Counted from the first letter of the stretch, positions 17,280 through 26,792 are shown. The stretch is DNA of 64,000 bases from Prauserella_A sp040635515 (GCA_040635515.1 JBEYHY010000005.1:186001-250000); one strand, 5' to 3'. The notes: generated from the sequence alone by a model not told the origin. Program-made: numbers and translations.

Positions 17280-18853
17280 CGTTGTCCGCTCCTCTCCTTC
17301 GCGGCGAGTTCGCGCAACCGGTACTTCTGGATCTTGGTCGCGGACATCGGCCACTCCGTGCGGAACCAGACCTTCCTCGGCACTTTGAATCCCGCCAGTT
17401 CGCCCCGGCAGAACGCGATCAGTTCGTCCTCCCCGGCGGCACACCCGGGGGCGAGTTCCACGAAGGCCACCGGCACCTCCTGCAGGCGCGGATCCGCGAC
17501 GCCCACGACGGCGGCGAGCTTCACAGCCGGGTGCTGGGCGAGGTGGGATTCGATCTCGGCGGCGGCGACGTTCTCGCCACCGACCTTGAGCATGTCCTTG
17601 AGCCTGCTGGTGTAGGTGATCCGGCCGTCCTCGTCGACGCTGCCGAGATCGCCGGTGCGCAGCCTGCCGTGCGCGTCGGTCCGTTCGGCGGTGGTGCGCG
17701 GATCGTTGAGGTAGCCGTCGAACATTCCCGGTCCGCTCAGCCGGATCTCACCGGCCACCCCCGGCGGGCATTCCTGTTCCGTGCCGGGATCGACGATCGC
17801 GACACGCATACCGGGGAACGGCCTGCCCGAGGTGGTGATCCGTGCTTCCAGCGGATCGTCGAGGTGGCTGTAGGTGATCACACCGCCCGCTTCGGTGAGC
17901 CCATAGGAGCTGATGACCTTGGCGAGCGGGAACGCCGCCTGCACCTGGCGCAGCGTCTCGGCGGGGCTGCTGTCGAGCACTGCGCGGACGCGGGAGAGGT
18001 CGGCGGTGGCGAAGCCGGGGTGGTGGATGATCGACTGCGTGATGGTGGGGAAGGCCGGATAGGCGAAGGTTGCCTTCTCCTCCGTGAGCTGCCGCAGCGC
18101 GGTGTCGGCGTCGATGTGGGTCAGGCTGAGCATCGCACCACCCCGCAACATGTTGGCCAGGGTCGGCAGCAGCCCGGCCATGTGGAACAGGGGCAGCGGG
18201 TCCCAGAACCGTTCCCGTTCGGTGAGTTCGAGCCGCTCCGCGACACACTCCGCCGTGCGCATCAGGGCACCGTGGCTGAGTGGACAGCCACGCGGGGACG
18301 ACGTCGTGCCGGAGGTGTACATGATCACGGCGGTGTCCTCGTGCCCGGCGCGATCCTCGACGGAAGCTGGGTCGGTGGCCTTGGCCGCGGCGTCCCAGCC
18401 GCCCTGGTCGACGAAACCGTTCGGACTGCTGGTGCCGAGGGAAACCAGCGTGCGCAGGGATGGTGGTGTCCCTTCGGCGAAGGCGCGCCGCAACAGGTCG
18501 GCGAAGGGCACGTACTCGGACACCAGGTCGGTGGTGACGATGGCGGCCAGCTCCGCGTCGGCGGCGACATGCCGGAGTTCCTTCGGTTTGTAGCGGGCGT
18601 TCACCGTCACCGGCACGATCCCGGCGAGGTGGGCGCCGAAGAAGACCTCCAGGAACTCGAGGCAGTTCGGCATCAGGATGCCGATCCGCTCACCGGGTTC
18701 GATACCGAGTCCTGCCAGGGAACGCGCGGCCAGCTGGGAACGCCGCAGCAGAGCCGAATACGTGTGCCGCCGATCCGGATACACGGCGACCTCCGCGTCC
18801 GGCCACAGCTCGGCCCCACGAACCAACGCCCTGCCCACGGTCGGCACCGACAT
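17276..18853 (-). CDS. AMP-dependent acyl-CoA synthetase (FadD-like)
   Basis: The 525-residue enzyme has all the marks of the ANL family: the P-loop MYTSGTTSSPRG, the SYGLTEAGG adenine motif, the RTGD hinge, GRLKDM-like sequence (SRLKDMLKVGGENVAA), and the C-terminal ATKIQKYRLRE region with the catalytic Lys. It should activate a carboxylic acid to its CoA thioester using ATP. It shares high similarity of layout with the synthetase at 23868 in the same operon, so the pathway may activate two acids or have two isozymes. AGGAG precedes the ATG at 18853, whose A is shared with the upstream stop. Confidence 0.92.
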   Translation of the reverse strand: MSVPTVGRALVRGAELWPDAEVAVYPDRRHTYSALLRRSQLAARSLAGLGIEPGERIGILMPNCLEFLEVFFGAHLAGIVPVTVNARYKPKELRHVAADAELAAIVTTDLVSEYVPFADLLRRAFAEGTPPSLRTLVSLGTSSPNGFVDQGGWDAAAKATDPASVEDRAGHEDTAVIMYTSGTTSSPRGCPLSHGALMRTAECVAERLELTERERFWDPLPLFHMAGLLPTLANMLRGGAMLSLTHIDADTALRQLTEEKATFAYPAFPTITQSIIHHPGFATADLSRVRAVLDSSPAETLRQVQAAFPLAKVISSYGLTEAGGVITYSHLDDPLEARITTSGRPFPGMRVAIVDPGTEQECPPGVAGEIRLSGPGMFDGYLNDPRTTAERTDAHGRLRTGDLGSVDEDGRITYTSRLKDMLKVGGENVAAAEIESHLAQHPAVKLAAVVGVADPRLQEVPVAFVELAPGCAAGEDELIAFCRGELAGFKVPRKVWFRTEWPMSATKIQKYRLRELAAKERSGQR

Positions 18854-19392
18854 CATACACTCCTTTGTGGAATCGCGAAACCCATCGAACGACACACCAG
18901 CGAAACCCCGGCACCACGCGTCAGCGACAACGCCTCGGCGACCCCGTCCACCACGGCGACGTGAACACGCTTTCCCTTACCCGGCACGGGAACCGGACGA
19001 GCCAGGTCGAGCGCGACCCACGAAGCACCCGGCGGCGGCGACTCGTCGAACCACAGCACACGGACACCCTCGGCGACAACGGGAACGGAATCACCGAGAA
19101 CCGCCGAAGCCCATGCCGATTCACGGTCCAGAAAGGACGCTTCGTCGGGGGCAACCACATCGCGATAGTAGGTCGACGCGTAGGCCTCCCGCTCGGCATC
19201 CCGGTCGGCGAACCAGGTTTCCGAGCAGAACCGCGCGGTGCGACGATCCCATTCCTGATCCACCGGCCGGTTCTGGGTGTAACCGAGCAAGCCCGGCGTC
19301 GCCGTGAAGAGATCACCGTGCCGCCGCTCCCAGTGGCTCCGTGCCACCTCGGGATCGCCACGGTGCGGGACAAGGAAAATCCGGTGCTGCAC
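18853..19392 (-). CDS. EthD domain protein
   Basis: The 179-residue product has an EthD-type (dimeric alpha/beta barrel) half: RSHWERRHGDLFTATPGLLGYTQN is the family's H-W..H-G....PG-L-x-x-Y-x-x-N pattern. EthD was first seen with a P450 system for ethyl tert-butyl ether; relatives in catabolic clusters are of unclear function, some decarboxylate or cyclise polyketides. The C-terminal 60 residues may form a second, degenerate repeat. It sits between the NDMA-type alcohol dehydrogenase and the acyl-CoA synthetase, three bases from the former. Confidence 0.8.
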   Translation of the reverse strand: MQHRIFLVPHRGDPEVARSHWERRHGDLFTATPGLLGYTQNRPVDQEWDRRTARFCSETWFADRDAEREAYASTYYRDVVAPDEASFLDRESAWASAVLGDSVPVVAEGVRVLWFDESPPPGASWVALDLARPVPVPGKGKRVHVAVVDGVAEALSLTRGAGVSLVCRSMGFAIPQRSV

Positions 19393-19395
19393 GGA

Positions 19396-20526
19396 TCAGT
19401 CCTCGTGGAGGATGACGCCGCGAATGTTGCGGGCGGCCTCCATGTCGGCGTACGCCTCGTTGATCTGGTCGAGCGAGTACGTCCTGGTGATCATCTCGTC
19501 GATCATCAGTTCACCGCGCTGGTACCGCGCCAGCAGCCTCGGGATGTCGATGCGCGGCTGGAGCCCGCCGTACAGGCCGCCCTTGATGGTCTGCTGCATC
19601 ATGACAAAACCGAAGACGTTGAACTGGGCGTCGATGTCCCACATGGACGACACACCCGCGATCGCCATCGTGCCGCCCTTGCCGAGCAGCCCGAGCATCG
19701 GCTGGATCATCCTGCCTTCGACCACACCGATGGTGACGATCACCTTGTCGGCCATCCGGCCGTGGGTGAGGTCGGTCAGCAGCGGCATCGCCTCCTCGAT
19801 CGACGCCGCCACGTGGGTGGCCCCGAACTTCGGCGCCTCCCGCCGTTTGAACTCCACCGGGTCGATGACGACGATCTCGCGCGCTCCGGCCTGTTTCGCG
19901 CCCTGCACCGCGCTCATGCCCACGCCGCCGACGCCGAGCACCACCACCACGTCGTCGATCTCGACCTCCGCGATCCGGACGGCGGTGCCCCAGCCGGTGG
20001 GCACGGCGCAGCCCGCGAGCGCGGCGGCGGGGAACGGAATGTCCTTGTCTATCTTGATGACCGAGTCGACGGGCGCGACGATGCGGTCGCTGAACGTGCC
20101 GAGGTAGGTCATCGGGCCGACCGGTTCCCCCGCCGCGGTGTGGATGCGGTTGGTGCCGTCGAGCATCACGCCCTGGAGCAGCCCGGCTCCCCGGTCGCAC
20201 AACTGCCCGATTCCGCGTACACACGGCACACATGTGCCGCAGGAGGGCATGAACGTACAGGTGACGTGATCGCCGACGGCCAGTTCGGTGACCCCTTCGC
20301 CGATCTCCTCGACGATCCCGGCGCCCTCGTGGCCGCCGAGGAACGGGGCGAAGTCGACCGCCTGGTCGCCGGCGGCGGCGTGGTTGTCGGAGTGGCAGAG
20401 CCCTGCAGCCTTTAGCTTGATCATCACCTCGCCCCGCTTCGGCGGCGAGACCTCCAGTTCCTCGACGTGCCAGTCGTTGCGCACGTTCTGCTGTGTCTTC
20501 AGAAGTACCGCACCGTGAGACTTCAT
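19396..20526 (-). CDS. NDMA-dependent-type zinc alcohol dehydrogenase
   Basis: The 376-residue medium-chain dehydrogenase has the catalytic zinc ligands in GLCHSDNHA (Cys44) and GGHEGAG, a four-Cys structural zinc loop (CGTCVPCVRGIGQLC), and the Rossmann motif GVGGVGMSAVQGA. The sequence style matches the actinobacterial family of nicotinoprotein (N,N-dimethyl-4-nitrosoaniline-dependent) alcohol dehydrogenases, which keep their NAD bound and hand electrons to another carrier. It should turn an alcohol to an aldehyde for the aldehyde dehydrogenase encoded just upstream. Confidence 0.88.
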   Translation of the reverse strand: MKSHGAVLLKTQQNVRNDWHVEELEVSPPKRGEVMIKLKAAGLCHSDNHAAAGDQAVDFAPFLGGHEGAGIVEEIGEGVTELAVGDHVTCTFMPSCGTCVPCVRGIGQLCDRGAGLLQGVMLDGTNRIHTAAGEPVGPMTYLGTFSDRIVAPVDSVIKIDKDIPFPAAALAGCAVPTGWGTAVRIAEVEIDDVVVVLGVGGVGMSAVQGAKQAGAREIVVIDPVEFKRREAPKFGATHVAASIEEAMPLLTDLTHGRMADKVIVTIGVVEGRMIQPMLGLLGKGGTMAIAGVSSMWDIDAQFNVFGFVMMQQTIKGGLYGGLQPRIDIPRLLARYQRGELMIDEMITRTYSLDQINEAYADMEAARNIRGVILHED

Positions 20527-20538
20527 CGGCTCTCCCGC

Positions 20539-21984
20539 TCACTTCACCTTGATGGACTTGTACTGGAGGAACTCGCCGATCCCTTCGAGACCGAACTCGC
20601 GCCCGAAGCCGGACTGCTTGTATCCGCCGAACGGCGCGAACAGCGACACGCCCGCGGTGTTGATCGCGACGGTGCCCGCCCTGATCCGGCCCGCGACCGT
20701 GCGGGCCAGTGCCTCGTCGGCGGCGTAGACCGAAGCGGCAAGGCCGTACGGCGTGCCGTTGGCGATGGTGACGGCCTCGTCGAGGGTGTCGTACGGAATG
20801 ACGCTGAGTACGGGGCCGAAGATCTCCTCCTGCGCGATCCTCGCACCGGGGTCGACGTTCGCGAACACCGTTGGTGCCATGTAGAAACCCCGGTCGAGAC
20901 CTTGCGGCCTGCCACCACCGAGAACCAGATCGGCGCCCTCCCGCCTACCGGCGTCCACGTAGGACAGCACCCGTTCGAGCTGGCGAGCGCCGGCGAGCGG
21001 ACCGAGGTCGGAGGAACCGTCGAGAGGGTCGCCGACCGTCATGGCACTCAGGCGTTCCACGATCGCGGTGACCACCTCGTCGTGCCGGTGCCGGGGCACC
21101 ACAACGCGGGTCAGCGCCGCGCAGATCTGGCCGTTGAACGCGATGAATCCGGGTACGAGTGATGGCAGCACGTCGTCCAGTGGGATGTCATCGAGAATGA
21201 TCGCGGGCGATTTGCCGCCCAGTTCGAGGGTCACGTTCGCGAGCCGTCCCGCGCAGGCGCCCATGACGGCTTTGCCCGCCGGGATCGAGCCGGTGAGGCT
21301 GACCTTGTCGATCGCGGGGTGTGCGACGAGGTGCGCGCTCACCTCGGTGGAGGCGGCCAGCACGCTCAGCACCCCCTTCGGAACCCCTGCCGCCTCGGCC
21401 ATCTCGCCGACGAGCGCGGCGGTGAGTGGGGACTCCCGCGCCGTTTTCAGCACCACAGGGCATCCGGCCAGCAGCGCGGGCACCATCTTCATCGCGAGGT
21501 AGAGGCCGGGGCCGTTCCACGCGGTGATGACGACGGCGGGACCGATCGGTTCGCGGACCACGTCGACCACACCGTCGGGAACCTCGCGGCGTTCGGTCAG
21601 CGCGAGGCCGGCGGCCTGGTCGAGGAGGGTGCGCCAGATCGTCACCACACCGGTGTCGAGTGCGGCGGCGTGTGCCAGTGTCGGTCCGGATTCGGTCACC
21701 CAGGCCCGGTCGAACTCGTCCTTGCGTGCCTCGAACGCGTCGCAGAACCGGCGGAGCACCGCGATCCGCTCGGCGAGCGGCATACTCGGCCACGGTCCGT
21801 TGTCGAACGCCGCGCGGGCCGAGGCCACGGCGCGGTCGGCGTCCTCGACGGTCGGATCCGCGGTCACGGCGACGACGTCACCGGTCGCGGGCGACACCAC
21901 CTCGTACCCTGGCTCCGCGTGCACCCATTCCCCACCAAGGTAAAGCCGGTCGATACGGGCGACAGCGCCGGTGCTCGTCGTCAT
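20539..21984 (-). CDS. NAD(P)-dependent aldehyde dehydrogenase
   Basis: The 481-residue protein is full length for the ALDH superfamily. It has the oxyanion Asn (TAWNGPG, Asn157), the general base Glu254 in LELGGKSP, and the catalytic Cys288 in NGQICAA, followed by EEIFGPV near the C-terminus. It should oxidise an aldehyde to the acid that an acyl-CoA synthetase of this operon then activates. A clear GGAGGG site precedes the ATG at 21984; the frame extends upstream but overlaps the next gene. It lies 12 bases before the alcohol dehydrogenase gene. Confidence 0.93.
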   Translation of the reverse strand: MTTSTGAVARIDRLYLGGEWVHAEPGYEVVSPATGDVVAVTADPTVEDADRAVASARAAFDNGPWPSMPLAERIAVLRRFCDAFEARKDEFDRAWVTESGPTLAHAAALDTGVVTIWRTLLDQAAGLALTERREVPDGVVDVVREPIGPAVVITAWNGPGLYLAMKMVPALLAGCPVVLKTARESPLTAALVGEMAEAAGVPKGVLSVLAASTEVSAHLVAHPAIDKVSLTGSIPAGKAVMGACAGRLANVTLELGGKSPAIILDDIPLDDVLPSLVPGFIAFNGQICAALTRVVVPRHRHDEVVTAIVERLSAMTVGDPLDGSSDLGPLAGARQLERVLSYVDAGRREGADLVLGGGRPQGLDRGFYMAPTVFANVDPGARIAQEEIFGPVLSVIPYDTLDEAVTIANGTPYGLAASVYAADEALARTVAGRIRAGTVAINTAGVSLFAPFGGYKQSGFGREFGLEGIGEFLQYKSIKVK

Positions 21985-22003
21985 GATGATCCCTCCACAA
22001 TGT

Positions 22004-22798
22004 TCACAGTCGGGTGCGGACGGACGAGGCCGCGGCACGGGCTCGACCGTCCGGTGACAGTTCCCTGGTGGTGACGGTGGGTGCCTCGACGGACACCGCG
22101 GCGTCCGGGAGCACGGCCAGCAACCCGGCCAGGTCCAGTTCTCCCTGTCCTGGCAGGAGTCGCCCGGCGAGTGCCTCCGCGCGAAGGTCCGGCGGGGCGG
22201 CGCGTGGAGCGTCGCAGAGTTGGAGATACGGAAAGAGGTCGTGGCCGTGTTGCCTGACCGCGGCGGCGACCTCGGCGGCGCTCCCGCCGGAACGATGCAG
22301 GTGCAGGGCGTCGATGAGGATCCCCGCTCCGGCGGGAACGGCGGTCGCGATCGCCTCGGCGAGGGTGCGGCACCGGGTGAACGCCATCGGTTCCAGGCAC
22401 GGGCGGATCCCGGCGGCGCGTGCGTCCGCGACGATCGCCGTCAGCGCGTCCACCGCCTCGGCGGGTTCCAGTTCCTCGTTGACGACCAGCAGATGCCGGG
22501 CCCCGCATTCGGCGGCCAGTTCCACCACGCAACCGATCTCGTTGCCGGAAAGCCGCCCGTTCAACCGGATCACCTCGACGTCGAGCACACCCAGCCCGGT
22601 GGCTTCGAGCGCCGCGAGCACCCGATGGCGACGGCGTGCATCGGCGCCAAGGTCCGCGACGACCGGTTCCCGGCTGCCCGCGACGCGCAGGGTCACCGCG
22701 TCGAAACCGGCTTCCGCGGCCGCCGCCACGAACACCTCCGGGTCGGTGTCCAGGAAGTCCAGGCAGGCCAGGGCGAGGTGGCGACGCGGCAGCGACAT
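22004..22798 (-). CDS. Sugar phosphate isomerase/epimerase-like TIM-barrel protein
   Basis: The 264-residue product fits the xylose-isomerase-like TIM barrel (AP endonuclease family 2). Supporting stretches are AAAEAGFDAVTLRV, HLLVVNEE, RPCLEPM with the metal-binding Glu, ILIDALHLHRSGG with Asp and His ligands, and LFPYLQLCD. Family members isomerise sugars, but several in aromatic catabolism act as dehydratases or isomerases on ring-cleavage acids. Its place between two VOC genes and an aldehyde dehydrogenase argues for a role on a catabolic intermediate. Substrate unknown. Confidence 0.8.
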   Translation of the reverse strand: MSLPRRHLALACLDFLDTDPEVFVAAAAEAGFDAVTLRVAGSREPVVADLGADARRRHRVLAALEATGLGVLDVEVIRLNGRLSGNEIGCVVELAAECGARHLLVVNEELEPAEAVDALTAIVADARAAGIRPCLEPMAFTRCRTLAEAIATAVPAGAGILIDALHLHRSGGSAAEVAAAVRQHGHDLFPYLQLCDAPRAAPPDLRAEALAGRLLPGQGELDLAGLLAVLPDAAVSVEAPTVTTRELSPDGRARAAASSVRTRL

Positions 22799-22804
22799 TC
22801 GGAA

Positions 22805-23329
22805 TCACCGTTCCCGCAACAGGTTCGTCCCGTCCCAGCCTTCCGCGGCCTTGGCCACCCTCCGGTAGAGGCCGGTGAGATAGGGCGTGTCCTCGTAGAT
22901 CTCGATCAGGTGCCCCACGTGGGGACCGGGGTCGAGGAACACGAACCGCACCTCCGGAGTGGACGCGTCCATCACGACCCGCGCGCCGTCGGCCACCAGC
23001 CGGTCGCGGGCGTCGTTGATGTCGTCGACGAAACAGGCCACGTGGTGGATGCCGTTCGCGCCCCTGCGCATGTCCTTCTCGAGCGCCAGCGGTTCCAGCG
23101 CATGGTGGTGCACGAACTCGACCATCACCGGCCCCCATTGCCCCAGCGCGCAGGTGTGGTCGAACACCCCGCCTCCTTCGCCGGGCACGTCCACGTACTG
23201 GGTCGGAACGTGTTCGCGGACGTAGAAGGGCCCGGCTCCGTATCGCCGGTGCCACGCGGTCGCGGCAGCGCGCACGTCCGTGGTCGCGTAGGCGATCTGC
23301 ACCATCCGCATTCCGCTGGGCGGGCTCAT
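22805..23329 (-). CDS. VOC (vicinal oxygen chelate) family protein
   Basis: The 174-residue protein has the paired beta-alpha-beta-beta-beta units of the VOC superfamily. Candidate metal ligands are the His in FDHTCALGQWG, the His in GIHHVACFVDDI and the Glu in HLIEIYED. VOC enzymes include glyoxalases, epimerases and extradiol dioxygenases; the HHVA...D and HLIEI patterns resemble epimerase/lyase-type members. It is one of five VOC proteins in the island. Its ATG overlaps the upstream VOC gene's stop (ATGA), so the two probably act together, perhaps as a pair of subunits. Confidence 0.85.
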   Translation of the reverse strand: MSPPSGMRMVQIAYATTDVRAAATAWHRRYGAGPFYVREHVPTQYVDVPGEGGGVFDHTCALGQWGPVMVEFVHHHALEPLALEKDMRRGANGIHHVACFVDDINDARDRLVADGARVVMDASTPEVRFVFLDPGPHVGHLIEIYEDTPYLTGLYRRVAKAAEGWDGTNLLRER

Positions 23330-23871
23330 GATCGCCGCCACGTCGGCCGCGCCTCGTTCCAGGCGATCCGGCCTTCCAGTACGTCGGCGACCCCAGCGCC
23401 TTCCGGCATCACAGAGTCGGTCCAGGTCAGCGGCGAATCCGTCAGCTGCACCAGCGTGCCGAAGCCGGAGCTGGGACGGATGAACGTCTCGTCCCAGCAC
23501 CCGGTTCCCGTTCGTGTGTCCACAGTGGAGTATCCGGCCGCCTCCAGCCGCGCGGCGGCTTCGGTGACATCGTGCACAAAGCAGGTCATGTGGTGGAAAC
23601 CGGGACCGCGCTTGTCAAGGTAGGCCGCAAGATAGGACTCCTCGTGCAACGGCTGGAGCAGCTCGATCTTCACCCCCGGCGGGAAACTCAGCTGCAACGA
23701 CCGGATTCCGAGCCGGTCGTCGTCGCCGCCCGCGATCAGCTTTCCGCCGAACAACTCGGTGTAGAGCGGCGCCGCGGCGGCGAGGTCGCGCACCGCGACG
23801 GCGACGTGGTCGAAGCGGGTGACCAGCCCGGCGAGTTCATCGACCGCACCGGGAACCAGATCCTCGATCAC
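23326..23871 (-). CDS. VOC family protein (epimerase-like)
   Basis: The 181-residue protein starts at a GTG that overlaps the stop of the acyl-CoA synthetase (GTGA). It shows FDHVAVAVRDL with the first His ligand, VKIELLQPL with a Glu, and GPGFHHMTCFVHDV with the third ligand, the pattern of methylmalonyl-CoA epimerase-like VOC proteins. It is a close cousin of the VOC protein at 30281 (HVAIAVRDA; FKIELMQPL; GFHHVTFVVDDV). An acyl-CoA or keto-acid epimerase or lyase step is plausible but unproven. A TCCACAGTGGA palindrome lies inside the gene. Confidence 0.87.
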   Translation of the reverse strand: MIEDLVPGAVDELAGLVTRFDHVAVAVRDLAAAAPLYTELFGGKLIAGGDDDRLGIRSLQLSFPPGVKIELLQPLHEESYLAAYLDKRGPGFHHMTCFVHDVTEAAARLEAAGYSTVDTRTGTGCWDETFIRPSSGFGTLVQLTDSPLTWTDSVMPEGAGVADVLEGRIAWNEARPTWRRS

Positions 23872-25589
23872 GGGAGCTCGATCCCGAGTTCGGCGCAGAT
23901 CGTCTCCCGCAACCGGAACTTCTGGATCTTGGTGGCTGCCATCGGCCACTCCTCGACGAGCCTGATGTGCCGGGGCAGCTTGAAACTCGCGATCCTCCCG
24001 TGCAACCACTCCCCCAGCTCCTCTCCGGTGACTGCCTTCCCGGCACGCAGTTCGACGGCGGCGGCGGGAACCTCGACGAGCCGTTCGTCCGGGATGCCGA
24101 CGACCTGGGCGATGTTCACCGCGGGATGCTGTTGCAGCGCTTCCTCGATCTCGACGGCCGCGACGTTTTCCCCGCCGACCTTCAGCATGTCCTTGAGGCG
24201 GCCCAGATACGAGATCCTGCCGTCGGCGTCGACTGCGCCGATGTCCCCGGTGTGGAACCAGCCCTCGGCGTCGATGACGGCGGCGGTTTCCTCCGGTGCG
24301 TTGTGGTAGCCCTCGAACATCGAGTACCCGCGCACGCAGATCTCGCCGCGTTCCCCGGTCGGAACCTCGGCACCGGTATCCGGGTCCGCGATCCGGATCT
24401 GGATGCCGGGAAACGGCGGTCCGCTGGTGTTGGTCCGTTGTTCCAGGGTGTCGGTGGGGACGGAGAAGGAGACGCAGCCGCCGGTCTCCGTGGAGCCGTA
24501 GGCGGTGACGACCGCGGCATGCGGAAACCGGCCCTGCAGGGCCCGCAGGGTCGCGGGCGGGGCGACACCGTTGACCACCCGCACATCGCTCCAGTCCACT
24601 GTGGAGAATTCGGGGTGATTGGTCACCGCCTGGGTGATGGTCGGGAACGTCGGATAGAAGTGGGTGAGCCTGGCCCGCCGGAGCATCGCGATCGCCGCGT
24701 CGGGTTCGAAGTGCTCCATGGACATGAACGTGGCGCCGACGTAGAAGCAGCCGTTCATCGGCAGCACCGAGGACATGTGGAACATCGGCAGCGGATCCCA
24801 GAACCGGTCCGCGCCATGAACGTCGAGCCGTTCCGCCACCGCGATCGCGTTACGCACCACCATCTCGTGCGACAGCGCGCAACCCTTCGGTTTCGCGGTG
24901 GTGCCGGAGGTGTACATCATCATGCCGACGCCGCGCAGGGGAACCTGACGGCGCAGGGTGTGGACCTCCTCCGGCGACACCCGCGCCGCACCGGCGTAGA
25001 ACCGCTCCGCGGTGAGGTACGCGGGCGCGGTGTTCTCGTCGTTCTCGTCGCCGAGCACCACCACGGCCTCGAGCGCGGGCACCGACGGTACCGGGAAAGC
25101 GTCGGCACGGCCGGGATCGAGTTCCGGCATGGCGGCCTCGATCCGCGCGGTCAGCGCGAACGGCTGGCCGGGCTGGGCGGCCGAGACGAGGACCTTGATC
25201 CCGGCGTCACCGAGGACGTGCGCGAGGTCGTCACCCTGGTAGCGGGCGTTGATGAGCACGGCGACGGCGCCGATCATGGCCGCACCGTAGGAGATCCTGG
25301 CGAAATCGGGGCAGTTCGCCATCAGCACGCCGACGTGGTCGCCCGGCCCGACGCCCATGGCGCGCAGGGCACGCGCGGCCAGTTCGGCGTCCTCGGCGAG
25401 TCGCGCGAACGTCAGCCGCTCGTGGGGGAAGACCAGAGCCTCGGCCCTCGGCCACAGCGCGGCGGCACGCACCACCACGTCGCCGAGGGGAACCGCCTCG
25501 GCCCAGCCGCCCGGTCCGGTCGGTGCACCGGTGGCCGCCGCGACGCTCAGCGCCGGCGCCTGGTGCGAGGACGTCTCCGTTGTCGTCAC
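23868..25589 (-). CDS. AMP-dependent acyl-CoA synthetase (FadD-like)
   Basis: The 573-residue protein has the ANL-family P-loop MYTSGTTAKPKG, the TAYGSTETGG motif, the HTGD hinge, GRLKDMLKVGGENVAA and a C-terminal ATKIQKFRLRE with the catalytic Lys. It activates a carboxylate as acyl-AMP and then acyl-CoA. It lies directly after the acyl-CoA dehydrogenase gene, so its product is probably that enzyme's substrate. Compared with the paralogue at 17276 it has about 30 extra N-terminal residues of low complexity. A TCCACTGTGGA palindrome is embedded in the coding region. Confidence 0.92.
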   Translation of the reverse strand: MTTTETSSHQAPALSVAAATGAPTGPGGWAEAVPLGDVVVRAAALWPRAEALVFPHERLTFARLAEDAELAARALRAMGVGPGDHVGVLMANCPDFARISYGAAMIGAVAVLINARYQGDDLAHVLGDAGIKVLVSAAQPGQPFALTARIEAAMPELDPGRADAFPVPSVPALEAVVVLGDENDENTAPAYLTAERFYAGAARVSPEEVHTLRRQVPLRGVGMMMYTSGTTAKPKGCALSHEMVVRNAIAVAERLDVHGADRFWDPLPMFHMSSVLPMNGCFYVGATFMSMEHFEPDAAIAMLRRARLTHFYPTFPTITQAVTNHPEFSTVDWSDVRVVNGVAPPATLRALQGRFPHAAVVTAYGSTETGGCVSFSVPTDTLEQRTNTSGPPFPGIQIRIADPDTGAEVPTGERGEICVRGYSMFEGYHNAPEETAAVIDAEGWFHTGDIGAVDADGRISYLGRLKDMLKVGGENVAAVEIEEALQQHPAVNIAQVVGIPDERLVEVPAAAVELRAGKAVTGEELGEWLHGRIASFKLPRHIRLVEEWPMAATKIQKFRLRETICAELGIELP

Positions 25590-25628
25590 CGCGGTGTCCC
25601 TCCTGCTGTCCTTTCAGCCGGTCGGCGA

Positions 25629-26792
25629 TCAGAACGACCTGGGCAGACCTGCCATCTCGGCGATCGAGTTGCGAGCCATCTCGTTCGCGATAGGGCCGAT
25701 CCGGTAGAGCCGGGCGTCCCGCCAGTACCGCTGCATCTGGGTCTCCAGCGCGTAGCCCATGCCACCGAAGATCTGGATGCCACGGTCGGCCGCGGTCACG
25801 GCGCCCTCGGACGCGACGATCTTCGCCATGTTGGCGTGCATACCGCATTCCAGCCCTTCGGACTGGCGCCATGCCGCCTCGTACACCAGCAGTTCCGCGG
25901 ACTTCTGCGCGATCAGCATGTCGGCGTAGTAGTGCTGGAGTACCTGCACCTGACCGAGTTTGCGACCGAAGACGTCCCGCTCGTCGAGGTAGCGCTTCGC
26001 CTCCTCGATGACCCCGTCGAGGATGCCGAGCGCGAGCGCCGACATGACGATCCGCTCGTTGTTGAGAGTTTTCAGCAGCATGTACCAGGCCTGGCCCGGT
26101 TCACCGAGGACAAGGTCGTCCGGCACGAACACGTCGTCGAGGAAGACTTCGCAGGATCCGACGTTCTTCATGCCCAGCTTGGGAATCTGCCTGCACTCGA
26201 CGCCCTTGGTCTCGCGCGGGACGAGGAAAAGTGTGGTGCCCCTGGTCTTCTTCTCGGGGTTGCGGTCGCTGCGGGCGAGCAGCAGCAGGTAGTCGGCGAC
26301 GTGCGCCTGGGTGGACCAGATCTTCTGGCCGTTGATGACCCAGCCGCCGTCCGTGCGGTCGGCGGTGGTCTTGAGGGAGCCGAGCAGGTCGGTGCCGCCG
26401 CCGGGTTCGGTGAGCGAGATGGCGAACTTCGTGCGCCCCTCGGCGATGTCGGGCAGGAAGCGGCGCTTCTGCTCCTCGTCGCCGTAGTAGCCGACGGATT
26501 TGGCTCCGGCGAAGGCGTTGATGCCCCAGATCCAGGCGATGCCGCCCAGCGAACGGGCGAGCTCGCGGATCAGGATGACCTGGTCCAGCTCGGTACCGCC
26601 GGAGCCGCCGTACTCCTCGTCGATCGCGATCCCGTGAAAGCCCGCCTCGGCCATCTTCCGGAACAGCGCGTGCGGGTACTCGAACTCCTGCTTCTCCAGT
26701 TCGAGGGCCGCCTCCTTCGGGCACTCCTTCTCGACCCACGCCCGGACGGTTTTCCGGAACGCCTCCTGCTCGTCGGTGAGCGCGAAGTCCAC
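25629..26792 (-). CDS. Acyl-CoA dehydrogenase, isovaleryl-CoA-dehydrogenase-like active site
   Basis: The 387-residue protein covers the whole family: N-terminal helices, the beta domain (AISLTEPGGGTD; WVINGQKIWST), and the C-terminal helical domain (IFGGMGYALE). The usual catalytic Glu position near the end (IYEGT in MCAD) reads RIGPI, so that base is absent. Instead Glu246 in KTLNNERIV matches the helix-G Glu of isovaleryl-CoA and long-chain dehydrogenases. It should form a 2-enoyl-CoA, possibly from a branched acyl group. It is the first gene of a ten-gene operon with operator site 1 upstream. Confidence 0.92.
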   Translation of the reverse strand: MDFALTDEQEAFRKTVRAWVEKECPKEAALELEKQEFEYPHALFRKMAEAGFHGIAIDEEYGGSGGTELDQVILIRELARSLGGIAWIWGINAFAGAKSVGYYGDEEQKRRFLPDIAEGRTKFAISLTEPGGGTDLLGSLKTTADRTDGGWVINGQKIWSTQAHVADYLLLLARSDRNPEKKTRGTTLFLVPRETKGVECRQIPKLGMKNVGSCEVFLDDVFVPDDLVLGEPGQAWYMLLKTLNNERIVMSALALGILDGVIEEAKRYLDERDVFGRKLGQVQVLQHYYADMLIAQKSAELLVYEAAWRQSEGLECGMHANMAKIVASEGAVTAADRGIQIFGGMGYALETQMQRYWRDARLYRIGPIANEMARNSIAEMAGLPRSF

